64,000 nt of DNA from positions 1,736,001 through 1,800,000 of the forward strand of contig JAMXSV010000017.1 in assembly GCA_027559495.1 (NCBI GenBank), in the 5' to 3' direction. The translations under genes were made by a program, and so were the position numbers. Numbering within the stretch: position 1 is the stretch's first letter; each line of letters opens with the position of its first letter. The notes under the pieces are model-generated. The model was not told the origin of the DNA. It worked only from the letters and a program-made list of their open reading frames with translations, and searched no databases. The stretch comes from Aurifilum marmelostoma (lineage: Eukaryota; Ascomycota; Sordariomycetes; Diaporthales; Cryphonectriaceae). Of this stretch, positions 47,092-58,000 are shown piece after piece.

Positions 47092-47853
47092 GGCCCGCCA
47101 TGAAATAAGCCTGAGATTATGCTGTATGCAAGGCATACGTCGCGCTATACATATATAACGTCCTAGGAAGGGGGAAAATGGATATAATGCAACATGTCGG
47201 ATTATGAGCGACTTCTCGGGGGACCTGGTGTGTATGCTCGTTGGATGGGTTTGTTATGAAGACTCGGGCGACTTGCAGGTGTGGAGTTTGAATAACGCTG
47301 CCATGTCAACAGACGGAAAGGCTGTCTTCAAAGTCTCGTATAACCGACCGTGCCAATGCGGCAACCAAGAGTGGAAAGGTTACATTGTATCTCAGGAATA
47401 AAGGTAGCATCCCTGCGGAGACTTGTTGGAGCCGATGTCTATGTATCAACTCAGGAAAGAACCACGAAACAGAGAAACATGGAAAGAAACCCGCCTCAAA
47501 ACGCCATGCTGACCATGCCCTCGCTCTCAGGCATATATGGATTACTCGCTATTGCTTCGGAACGTCTTGGTGAGACCCAGCATCCAAGTTGCATGGCACC
47601 TTAGAGGTGCGTATGTATCATGACGTTCACGAGGCGACCCGCACCGTCAATCTGGGGATTTCACGTTGGCGACGCGCCTCTTCAGACCCCACCAGACCCT
47701 GCAGAAAAGACACCGCCGCCTCACTTGAGAGGTGATTTGGACGCCTGGCAGACAGCCGTTTGTGATGACTGCTGTACGGGTGGCGGCGACCCTTGCGGGT
47801 TGGTGCTTCTGGCCGTGGCCTAGACCGGAAAGACCGGAGTCGTGGTCAGCCTC
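47092..47853. other. Intergenic between convergent ADA2 and CHIP-like genes
   Basis: Joint 3' flank. Short frames around 47350-47830 lack domain character. No gene seen. Confidence 0.55.
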
Positions 47854-48739
47854 TCACCAATCCACAGCCCAGCCGTTCTCCTCTAGGAACTCTGCGCAGG
47901 CGGCCCTCAGGTCGAGGTTGGGCCGCAGGTCGGAGACCTCGAGGTGCTCGCGCGTGATGGGGTCTGTCTTGGACCTCTTGAGGTGTTCCATCAGGGACGC
48001 CCTCTCGTAGGACTTGCCCGTCTTGGTCATCACGGGATCGACCATGATCCCAAATGAGATGTCGTCGATGGCCCAGTCTGGGACCTCCCGCCGCTTGCCC
48101 TGCTCGCCGCGTGCCAGCTGGAACGTGCTCCGGAGCGTCTCTATATTGGCGGCCCACTCGTCCTGGATGTCTCGTAGCTCGGCATCATCCATGGCCGTGG
48201 AGAGGACAGCGTCGCGCTCGCGCTCCATCAGTTCGATCATCTCCCTCTCCAGGTCAGAACGCTCGCGCAGGCGTCGGCGCTCCTTATCCTCCCAACGCTC
48301 CTTCTTGCACCGCAGCACGAGCTTGATCACCGAGCCGAGAGACTTGAGGCCGTCCTCGGAGTGGGAGTAAAGCTCATAGGCTTGCTGTGCGCTCTGCAGG
48401 GCGTTGTCAAAGTCCTTGAGCTCCAGCTGGGCCTCCGCCCTGTAGAAGATGGCTTTCATGTTATCGGGCGCCAGGGAGAGACATGTCTGGCAGTCAGCGA
48501 TGGCATCCTCCCAGCGCTTGAGCTTGCATCGTGCCATGGCCCGATTGGTGTAGAGCTTTGGGTCTTTGGGGTCAGCGACAATCCTAGATATCCTGTGTGT
48601 CAGCATGAGATGACCGTGGAAGTGCGGGGATGGTGCAAACCTACGCTTGAGAGTAGAGGCCCTCTGCACCGGCATATTGGCCCTTGGAGAACAGCTTGTT
48701 GCCTTGCTCTTTGAATTGTATCGCGTCCTGCACAGCCAT
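47854..48739 (-). CDS. CHIP/STUB1-like TPR and U-box E3 ubiquitin ligase
   Basis: Co-chaperone ligase that binds Hsp70/Hsp90 tails through TPRs and ubiquitinates clients through its U-box. Exons 48739..48645 and 48592..47854, 277 residues, typical for fungal CHIP. TPRs occupy about residues 1-110 (AIQFKEQGNKLFSKGQYAGAEGLYSQAI; DPKLYTNRAMARCKLKRWEDAIADCQTCL; AIFYRAEAQLELKDFDNAL). A charged coiled coil follows (RRRLRERSDLEREMIELMERER). The U-box at about residues 200-272 has IDDISFGIMVDPVMTKTGKSYERASLMEHL and TDPITREHL. The 52-nt intron has GTAGGT, CTGAC branch and CACAG signals and joins in phase within the first TPR pair. Confidence 0.9.
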
Positions 48740-51352
48740 GTTGAAAAGATCTAGTGTATGAAGTGATTCAAGTCCACGTGGCGCCTTTCAGGTTGTCTTC
48801 GGGGCGCCCTCTGATGAGGATTGAACAGCGATGGAGATAACCATGAACTAGACCAGATCAAGGAGGTAGTTGATGCTGCTGGTGTGGATATTCTAGGTGG
48901 TATTTGTATGATATAAGCTCCCTGCGAGAGCACAATGGGGCAAGAAGAGGTCGGGCGACTTTTTTAGGTGGAACGAAGGCAAAAGCTGGTGACTATGCAA
49001 AGTCGAGTGATGAGGTTGAGGTTCCTCGTTGGGCGTGTGAGGGACTGCTCGGAAGGTATGTATTAACTTTAGCGCAGTGATGCCCCTGGAGATGTATACA
49101 GTACGTGGATCACCAGGGTCCTGCGCGTACCCACTCTGCGATTTCTGCTTCAGTGCCTCGCAGAACATGCAGAGAGGAGACTGTAAAAGAATGTATGGGT
49201 CGCTATAAAAGATCAGAGTATTGAACAGCCAGAAGAAAAGATATGTTTACTTAGAGGTACACAATTTAAAGGATCTATACAATGGCTGTTGACTTATCAT
49301 GTCAAGTACATTGGGTACACAGTACATAGATGCATAGCCGCCCGGGATTTAGGTAGAGTGACCCGCCTGACAGGGACACAGTCCCTACTAACTACATACT
49401 TGAGTATGTATTTGTCACTTGGCGAACATTCTGGAATCTCTGCCGCAGAACAAGACACCATGTCAACACACCATCAGGTGCTGCGCGTCTACAAAGTTTC
49501 ACTCACCGAGGTGCCGGAGAGCCGAGAAGGATGATTTGGGTGACTCGAATGTCCCGGTGGCCTCTAGCAGTGGAGTGACAGGTTTTGTGCAATTTGCCTT
49601 GGAGTTTCCCATTGCCGTGATACATCAGTGGTGCTAGTTTCCGGGCAGAGCCTTTGTGCCCTGTTTAGCGGTGAGCACTTGCCAGGCCTCCTCTTCACCA
49701 TGACCATGCGAGTAAATCATGGCCTGGTGGACAGTTTAATAATTCCTGAGAAGTCCAGTAGTCTGGCGTGTGGAGTATGCTGTATCTACCTTGGCAATTG
49801 AAAGAAAGACTAATTACTTAATGTGCTACACACGACTGTCTGAGAGCATACGACATTCCCTGTAAGGTGTTGTATAGATTTCCTTGTTCAGAGCGTCTCG
49901 CCCCAAATTAGCAGGGTCTTGATTAGTATTTTCACTGTATTAAATAGCCTGTCTTAACCTCTATCTTGAGATATGAAAAGTTACACTTCTACAAATGCAA
50001 TATGCACATATGTTCTAACCCATTCTTGGAGTATCGCAATATTAGACTAGGGAGGTTATAATGCAGATTCAACTTCTCACAGATATAGATGGCTATTATC
50101 AAAGTAGGCCTTGATTTACCGAGCTGCAGGTAACTTCTATTTCATAGGCATAATGTCAAGGCTCTGTACTCCCCTTTGTTACATCTGGATGCCTAATGAT
50201 TTGGTGATAGGGGATGTACCTAGGCAACTCTAGGGCGGATGCTGCATGCTCACAAGCCTTAGTGAGGGCCCATTTTCATTCTCAACCATGATCAGGACTG
50301 TGAATTCGAGAGATCGCACATGAACTTCTGCTTTATGCTTGCCTGTACCTGCGAAAAGTGTCAATGTCCGGACAAGCTCTCTTAAGTTTACGAGTTTTGC
50401 TAGTCACGGCACAGTCTGGCAGCAATCTAATTCGCACAAGACCATAAAACGAGGCAGGGATAAAATTGAATCACTAATTATCAGCTCTATTGCGCTCGGA
50501 TGCATCTCCTTGCGTTCAGCTAAACAGCTAGTGAGTACAGGTGGCAAGACCCGAATGAGGCTGGGGAGATGAAACCATGTCACAGACATGGAAATCAATA
50601 AGCTTTTTTGGTCGCGAGAAAGAGATCAAGAAGAAGAAGAAGAAGAGAAAGAAGAAAGGATTAGCTTATATGCACGGAAAGGGGGTAACATGCAAAAGCA
50701 ACAGCTCACATACTAGAAAGCTTCAAAACCAATTCCAAATTTCCCCGAGAATTGAGACGGGACATGGTGACGCAAACATTACTGAGGAGACTACAGACGG
50801 CCGAATCATAGAAGTGGCTGAAACAGGGATGAGATTGAGTCTATCTAAAACAAAAGAAATATCTGTGGTCATATTGGGCTTGTAGGTGATTTATATCGGA
50901 GGAAGAATGTGAGGGTTAGGGTGTGCACCCCACTTTTCAGCAACTACAAAAGCCAGCAAGGCTGCCGCACTCACCTGATTCCTTTCTCCCTTTCCAACAA
51001 CTACACCAACATCTTATCTTCCAAGGTTTCTACCCAGCAGACTGGCCCAACCCTCATGGACGCGGTTTGATACCGAGATTAAAGCCATCTTGACCCGCGT
51101 TTGCCTGATATACTATTGTCTTTTACCATTAGCTGCGGGGCAGTTGATAGCTTACACCCCTACAATTCTAGGCAGACATCGCATAATTACTGCTGCACAG
51201 CTATATAGTTTAGATACCCTGAGACGTCGGTCAACCTCTATTTCACAAAACTTTGTGACGGAACAACCTGTCTTCTTGGGGGAAAAAAAAAAAAAAAGTC
51301 ATCACCAGACGTCCATTGTCCTAGAGAAGAGCAGCACGGCAACAGCTTCGGA
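48740..51352. other. Intergenic, AT-richer
   Basis: About 2.6 kb without a supported gene. The sequence is clearly less GC-rich than the block to the left, most of all from about 49730 to 50330. There is a purine tract (GAAGAA repeats) at 50626-50660 and A14 near 51283-51296. Short frames look random. This could be degraded mobile DNA, but no transposase or terminal repeat can be read. Confidence 0.5.
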
Positions 51353-53032
51353 ATGCCTACTTCACGCAAAGTAACAACTACCTATAATACCTTCAAAACC
51401 AAGAATGAAGCCCTGAGCAGCGAGATCCGCGCCTTTGCCTCGCGACAACCGAGGCGAACCAAACGCCGCAACAATCGCGCTGGCGCCGGCGGCAGCGACG
51501 GCGACGAGGAGCTCAAGGAGTTTCTTCGAACGCTCTACACCCGTATGTGCGACTTTCGCGACTTTAAGCGAACCCTACCCACGTCTGACACGGGGATCCT
51601 CGCCGCGTGGAGCAGCTTCCTGGAACCCATCAAGGCTCTCGCCAAGGTTAAACCTGATGGGCTTGTGCTCGCAGCTCGCATGGTCCTCTATCTTACCAGT
51701 GCCTTCAAGAAGAGCCATAACCTCCCGCACGTCTTCCCCGACGCAAGTTGCAGCACAAAGCCGATTGAGCATCGCTTTGCCTTCTTGCTCGCTCTGGACG
51801 ACGCGCTTCTGTCCTTCCTCAAGCCACTATGGGAGCGCAGTGAGCATCGCGCGACGTTCAAATGGGTTCTCACCTCTCATCCGGTCAAAGAAACATACAA
51901 TACGGCCGCCCTCCCAGCGAAAATCAAGAACAACAAGTCTGCTCTCAAAAGGTTCGAGACCCAGAAGATGAACGAACGAATCAGCGCCGCATGCCTGACG
52001 AGGCTGCATGAGCTGACGCCAGACAATGGTGTCGTCGGTGGACGACTGCGGCATCGAGAAGAGGGCGACACGAGAAAAATGCCCCGCGATCCAGAGGCAC
52101 GTCGATGTGGTTACTACGAAAACGGAGACGGGCGGCAGATACTAGACTGGCAGTTCATCGGCTCCAACGGACCAATCCAGCAGAATTACCTGTACGAGCT
52201 CTCTGGCAAAGAACAGTCTCCTCGAAGCTATCAATCCCGATCACGGTATATGCTGCGACGATCTCGCCAATTCATCGAGGATGCCCGAAGGATCTCGGCG
52301 CAACATCACTACAACGACCGTCTAGTCTCGGCCAGATATGCCCTGGCAAGACGCCTCCCGGCCGAGCTGCAAGATATGGTGATGGGATATCTTTACGAGC
52401 GACGGTCAACCGAGCATCCGTACGTGAGCTGGCTGGACCTCTCGAGTGTGTATCGACCCTTTCCAGAAGTCAGCAGCAAGACCTGTGACCACTGTCTTCA
52501 ACGGAAAAACACGGAGAGGGACGAGATGGCCAGGTCAACATGCCCTCTCAAAAGCATCACGTTCTGGAATGTGCCCCTGCGCACACTGCACACGCTGCAT
52601 CGTCGGCCTGGAGGCATGTGGGCCCTCTGTTCGCACGTTAGATGCACAGGTCATCACTCTAGCTCATCATGGCTCTTGGGTGAGGACGGCCTGCATGGCC
52701 TGCTCACAAAGATCGTGCGTCTCCGTTGCAAATCTGGCTCATCTTGGTCCAGCATTCAGTTAGGTCCCACGACGGACGACATGTATGCACTGTCGCTTGA
52801 GATAAGGAAGAATGCTCATAGACAACCTCTATTACCGTGGGATCTGGTGCCGGGGCATACTGAGCTGGATGAGGCGCTCAAGGTTAGCGTTGGAGGATTA
52901 GCAGCATTGATGCGGTCTCCTGAGGACAAGCCTATGACCTCGTCTCCGTGGGGACGCTGTTCCTGGATGTTTGGGCGTACAAGAGAAGAAGAAGCTATAG
53001 CGGTGGAAGCTCTGAAAGAGCTACGAGCATGA
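51353..53032 (+). CDS. Uncharacterised 559-aa protein with an F-box-like patch
   Basis: Single open frame with protein-like composition; I do not recognise a family. Residues 1-50 are basic (PRRTKRRNNRAG). A helical region follows (EELKEFLRTLYTRMCDFRDFKRTL; LALDDALLSFLKPLWERSEHR). In the middle, ARRLPAELQDMVMGYLYERR resembles the first helix of an F-box. After it come a Cys pair (TCDHCLQRKN) and later Cys/His residues (WALCSHVRCTGHHSSSSWLL) that might bind zinc. The second half looks like the poorly conserved C-terminus of fungal F-box proteins. No signal peptide or membrane span. A role in SCF ligases is possible but only suggested by the short motif. Confidence 0.6.
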   Translation: MPTSRKVTTTYNTFKTKNEALSSEIRAFASRQPRRTKRRNNRAGAGGSDGDEELKEFLRTLYTRMCDFRDFKRTLPTSDTGILAAWSSFLEPIKALAKVKPDGLVLAARMVLYLTSAFKKSHNLPHVFPDASCSTKPIEHRFAFLLALDDALLSFLKPLWERSEHRATFKWVLTSHPVKETYNTAALPAKIKNNKSALKRFETQKMNERISAACLTRLHELTPDNGVVGGRLRHREEGDTRKMPRDPEARRCGYYENGDGRQILDWQFIGSNGPIQQNYLYELSGKEQSPRSYQSRSRYMLRRSRQFIEDARRISAQHHYNDRLVSARYALARRLPAELQDMVMGYLYERRSTEHPYVSWLDLSSVYRPFPEVSSKTCDHCLQRKNTERDEMARSTCPLKSITFWNVPLRTLHTLHRRPGGMWALCSHVRCTGHHSSSSWLLGEDGLHGLLTKIVRLRCKSGSSWSSIQLGPTTDDMYALSLEIRKNAHRQPLLPWDLVPGHTELDEALKVSVGGLAALMRSPEDKPMTSSPWGRCSWMFGRTREEEAIAVEALKELRA

Positions 53033-53248
53033 GTATCGAGGCAGACAACGAAATAACACCAAGCATTGCGCTTCGGGCTACGCGTTTTCCAGATGAATCC
53101 AACAGTCCCTCGCACCGGCTTTACCGGGAATTAATTACGCTCCTCTCCCCCTGTGCCCCCAGATATCCACTGAGTTGACTCGCCAAAACTTCACCTGATT
53201 GATACCCTCAAGAGTACATCTGAGCACCTCCGCTCTCCTACCGAGCTC
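53033..53248. promoter_or_regulatory. Upstream region of the phosphonopyruvate hydrolase-like gene
   Basis: Short gap of 216 bases between two co-directional genes, with no distinct TATA box read. It must include the 3' end of the first gene and the promoter of the second. Confidence 0.4.
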
Positions 53249-54205
53249 ATGAGCCGATTTATCGCGAAACCTCTGCGCCTTGGCCTTCTCCAGAGAACAT
53301 CAAGCATGTCTACAACCACCAGGCCCCCACTGAAGTCCATGGTGGAGACGCTTCGGGCCCGGCTCGACCGGGCCCACCCCGCGATCGCCATGGCCGCGCA
53401 CAATCCCCTCGCCGCCAAGCTCGCCGCCGAGGCAAGCTACGGCGCCGTCTGGGTCAGCGGTTTCGAGCTGTCGGCCTCGCACGCCGTTCCCGACGCCAGC
53501 ATCCTGTCCATGACCCACCACCTGGAGGCCACGCGGGCCATGCGGCAGGCCGTGCAGGACCGCATCCCCCTGGTCGTCGACATGGACACGGGCTTCGGCA
53601 ACGCGGTGAGCTTGGCCTACGCCGTCCCGCAGTTCGCGGCCGCGGGCGCTGCCGCAGTCGTCCTAGAGGACAAGACGTTTCCCAAGGACAGCAGTCTGCG
53701 CGTCGGCGGGCGGCAGGTACTGGTGCCGGTCGAGGAGTTCCAGGGTAAGATCAGGGCGGCGAGAGACGCGGCTGATGTGCTGGTCGTCGCCAGAACGGAG
53801 GCGCTCATCGCAGGCCTGGGACAGGACGAGGCTCTCAGGCGGGGCCTGGCGTATGCGGAGGCGGGTGCAGACGCGGTGCTGATACATAGCAAGCAGGAGA
53901 CGCCCGAGGAGATCTTGTCCTTCTGTCGGGCCTGGCCTGATGGTCTGGTGCCACTGGTGATTGTGCCGACGAGTTATCCCCAGTTATCCTTCCGCGAGGT
54001 CGGCGAACTGAACAAGGTTGGCCTGATCATCTGTGGCAACCATGCTATCCGTGCTGCTGTGTCTGCTATGAGGCGGGTGTTTGGCCGTATTTTGACCGAT
54101 GGAGGACTGGCTGGGGTTGAGGATGAAATTGCTCCTGTATCAGACATCTTTGACCTGCAGGGAGACGCTCATATGCGTGACCTGGAGAAGTCATATTTGC
54201 CCTGA
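53249..54205 (+). CDS. Phosphonopyruvate hydrolase-like enzyme (PEP mutase/isocitrate lyase superfamily)
   Basis: Probably cleaves the C-P bond of 3-phosphonopyruvate to pyruvate and phosphate, or a related 2-oxo-acid substrate. Single exon, 318 residues. The alpha/beta-barrel superfamily marks are present: AMAAHNPLAAKLAAEASYGAVW, GFELSASHAVPDASILSM, DMDTGFGNA (metal-binding acids), EDKTFPKDSSLR (gating loop), VARTEALIAG, AGADAVLIHSK, CGNHAIRAAVSAM and LEKSYLP at the end. PEP mutases carry PKxNS in the loop; this has PKDSS, closer to the PKDTS of bacterial phosphonopyruvate hydrolases as I remember them, and the GFELSAS segment also fits those. The first 19 residues (MSRFIAKPLRLGLLQRTSS) look like a mitochondrial presequence, and a second ATG at 53306 begins MSTTTRPPLKSM. 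Specificity rests on a few residues and is not proven. Confidence 0.75.
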   Translation: MSRFIAKPLRLGLLQRTSSMSTTTRPPLKSMVETLRARLDRAHPAIAMAAHNPLAAKLAAEASYGAVWVSGFELSASHAVPDASILSMTHHLEATRAMRQAVQDRIPLVVDMDTGFGNAVSLAYAVPQFAAAGAAAVVLEDKTFPKDSSLRVGGRQVLVPVEEFQGKIRAARDAADVLVVARTEALIAGLGQDEALRRGLAYAEAGADAVLIHSKQETPEEILSFCRAWPDGLVPLVIVPTSYPQLSFREVGELNKVGLIICGNHAIRAAVSAMRRVFGRILTDGGLAGVEDEIAPVSDIFDLQGDAHMRDLEKSYLP

Positions 54206-55031
54206 GGTCTGTGGAAGAAGATTGTGTCTATATGATGGCTTCATTGGAAGATGCCGGTCTTGGGTTGTCAATAATGAATCATGATGAGATCTGAACCAAC
54301 AAGAAATGAAACAAGTTTATGTCCTCTGTTTACACTCAATATCCTCCTGTCAAACAGAAGCTCACTTGTGTGATCAGCACCGTTGGCCCGACTGCATTGT
54401 CCACTATGCCTTAAACGTCTTCCCACTCCGCAATCCTAGTTTTTAAGACACCCAGAAGGTTTCCAGTGGATGGACTGATCAAGGAAGCGGTTCCTGGCTA
54501 TGTCTTTCATTTACCGAAATTACATGCGAGCTGAGGTTGTTCGTGATGTCTTGTGATCCACACTGTTCCATCTGCTTTTATTGTCCTGTCCAGAAAGATC
54601 CAACCAAGGTCTGACTGACTTGGTGCCAGATAAGTCTCGAGGCTCGGCTATACAGCTAAGAAGGGGTTTTGTAGATGAATAGGCATATATTCTTCCTTCC
54701 ATCCTTTCTTTACTTCGATTCAATAATGTACTGCAATGCAAATTGCCTTTTAATAAACTATATAGGAGGCAGTTAAAGCGAAGTATAAATTATTAATAGT
54801 AAAATAAAAATAAGTTGTTATCATTAGCAAGGCCAGTGACTGAATAAGGAGAGAAAGAAAGATGGAGATATTAGCAGACATTAAAGTGAAAATCAAATAT
54901 AAATTAATCAAGGAAAAGTCCGTTAGAAGGGAAGCTGTGCCTTCTTTTTGATGTTGAACCAATTTGCTACAACTCTTGCTAAACATGAATTATATATCCT
55001 ATGGGATAATATGTGCCTATTGTTCCTAGCT
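54206..55031. other. Intergenic, AT-rich toward the NLR gene
   Basis: Convergent 3' flanks. 54740-54990 is strongly AT-rich (for example 54780-54830), far from the composition of the coding parts. No gene or terminal repeat seen. Confidence 0.55.
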
Positions 55032-58000
55032 TCAACTAATATTTGTTTCTTCATTTCCCGATTGTCTCATTGTCCTGTGCCATGTAGAGGAAAAAGCCTC
55101 AACGTCATCTTTAGCAGCTCTGTCGAGAGTTGCATCTACCTGTAGATGTCTCAAATCTGACAACATAGCACCTATAAATTGCTTGTACTGCATGAGTTCT
55201 GGCGGCGGTATCGTCAAATTGGTCTTCATAGCCTCCAAGTTCACGCCGCCGTCGAATTGGTCCATAAGTTGCTGACGCTATAATCACCCGCAGTGAGTAG
55301 CATAAAATTAGTTTTCGGTGGCCTCCCCAGATTGGATAAAGCTGGGAGGGCAGTACTCACCATCTTGACAAATATTCTCAGTTGGCTGTCATTGCCACTC
55401 CTTATGAACCACTTACCAAATATTTTTGGGTCCGAAACCCTCTCACACGAACTAGCAACATGCAGAAGCAGTGTTTTATAGGAATCCATCACTTGTGGAG
55501 GGATTACTAGTGGTTTGGGGTTGGAGGAATAACTAGCATACGCCTCTTCAATGACCATGTTCCTGTAGCGAGCAACAGCAGGAGTCTCCTGCAGTGATAT
55601 TGCGTTCTGGGTTAAGTTTTTCCAGATCTTCGTCTGCTCAGAATCTGGGCTTACGAGTTGAGCATTTGCGGAAAAAGTCTGTGCTAATCCCAGGGATTTA
55701 TAATATGTACGCGCCCCTTCATAGAGGATCTCCTCGAGGCGGGAAACTTCTTGAGTATCTTGAGGTCTTTCACTCTTGATGGAGAATGAATCATTGGCGG
55801 TGTTGTCTGCTCGAGGGCTCTGCATGGTTGACCTCTGCCCTTGGCTCTTTGCATAGTGGGTCATGTTGCCTCTGTTGTTGATTCGTATTGACTTTCGACG
55901 TGCAGGCACGTCATGTTTCTGACGCCTATGTGTCTGAAGTGCCTGATTCGACAGGAACGGAGGATACTGGCATGATGGAAAGTCGCATCGATACCTCCGG
56001 ATGTGACTAAGCTCGTGGTCGATACGAAGCTTTTCTGATTCGAAGCCTGCTGTTGCTCGGGGACAGGAGCGCAGTCTGCATGTATGAGTAGAGTTGCCAT
56101 AATCGTTTCTGAACTTCTCCAGCTCCCGAGAGGAGACCACTGGTATCTCTGGTTCATGAAGAACGTAGGACAGTAGACCCTGATAATGGAAAAGAAGGGC
56201 TGAAACGCCGTCAGAAACTCTTCGCGGAGTTGTCGTTTGGTTATACATGGGTCCGTCATTGTCGGCTGGCCTGGGTTGTGCTAGATCTATGAGGAAATCA
56301 ATGTCTGCACAGACGAGGCGGCATGATAGATGTGACTGACCATTCTCTTGTTGGAGATCTTCTTCGAGTTGCTTCAGCGATCTGGCCCTTATTGCCGCCC
56401 GAACGAGACGGTAGACAGCCTCAGACTTTTGCAAGTGCAGTAACCTCGGTTCTTGCAATGAATCATCTGCTTCCACATTGGGGTCAAGTCGTCCAAATGT
56501 GTCCGAGAGTCGCTCTGATAACAGGCAAAGCTGATCATGTAGATATGACGGTATGCCTAGTCCGCAACTTGAATCTGCTACACACAAGACGTAATCGGTC
56601 CAGTACTCAAGGGAATATAGTTGTATCCCGTATAAACCCTTTACTAACAGGCGAGATGCCTGTCGATGATCTTGTTGGACAAGTCTAAGGCTAGAATGGA
56701 GGCAGGTGATAGAAGCGAGACAGTGTTCACGCAACGCAGCCTCTTCGTCAAGCACGATTTTTGTCGAAGAGCCTTGAAGATAGCTGGTGATCGATATAAA
56801 TATTAGCCAACATCACAATGCACAGTAATATAGGCCCAAGACTCACCATTTGACAGACCCATGAATGAACGACAGAGTGTTGTCACTGCGTTCCTCAATC
56901 AACGGTCTACAAATGTCGACAACGTACTCTGGAGCTGGCAGCTCTACGTCAGTCTTGCCAGTTGAGAACGCCAGAGCAGACAGTAGCTCGAACTTTCGCA
57001 ATGGACGCCTCGCGTAAGCAACCCAACTAAGAATGCACTGGATGTGCGTCTTAGAATTAGAGTCGAGGGGTGCCAGAATCTGGGCCAGGATCTTCTGGTA
57101 GCTGTCCGACAGTGTCTTATTAGTGACTGGACGCAAGCTGGGGCGAAAACGTAACCCACAATTCGGACAACTCTCGGGGCAATTGATGGATGGAGTCTAT
57201 CAGTTCATCGCCTCGGATGAAGACGTTACTGTTGACGTAGTCCAAAACGAGGCGGGCGTACAAGAACATGCCTGCATTACAGCGATTTATGTTAATTAGA
57301 GAACAATGCTTGATATCTGATAGGGCCATCCTCGTTACCTCTCAGACTCCCGACTGCTTCGGAGAGCCTTTTCCGACTTCCTTGACTATGCAAGCGTGCA
57401 AAGTTGAAGGAGACCGAGAAGACAAAGAATAATCCATCAGAAGAATGGGAAATATCACTCACCGTCTGCCTTGTGTGTGATCTGGAGACCTATATCATGA
57501 ATTTCTTGAGCATCTAGTCCTAGCTGCTCGAGCCTGGTATGCAAAAGCCTCAACCTCTGCATAGAGTATTCTTCGATTGCGTTGGTCAAGGATCCTTTCT
57601 CCTCCGTGAGTGAGATATTAGGTTTCTTCCGAAATGCTCGAGACATGGTTGAAGAGGGTCGACTCGAAACGAGGACTTTGCACACCACCCTACCTGATGC
57701 GGTTGTTTTCGAGATGAGTTGCCTCATAAGACTGAGCAGTCGACCTTGAGAATTAGGTGAGTCTTCTCGAAGCTCATCCACGCCGTCTATGACTATCCAG
57801 ACGCAGTATTCTTGGTTCATGTCCGTCGAAGAGCTCGTCAACAGAGTAAGGAACAGCTGCTCAAGCTGTGGTAGCGTCGGTGATTGTTTCTTAAGAACAT
57901 ATTCGTCGTAGACGTGCCCTGTCAAGGTTGGGTCTCGACGTAGCAGCTGGTCAAGCAGAGACTTCAACACCTGATCGTATTCTGATGACTTTGGAGAAGT

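Noticed and set aside
49289..50885. Small open frames in the AT-rich gap
   Set aside because: Lengths of 60-100 codons, no start context, no domains or splice partners.
53249..54205. Calling the enzyme PEP mutase or isocitrate lyase
   Set aside because: The loop reads PKDSS rather than PKxNS of PEP mutase, and the Lys-Lys-Cys-Gly-His motif of isocitrate lyase is absent; hydrolase-type loop and GFELSAS fit better.
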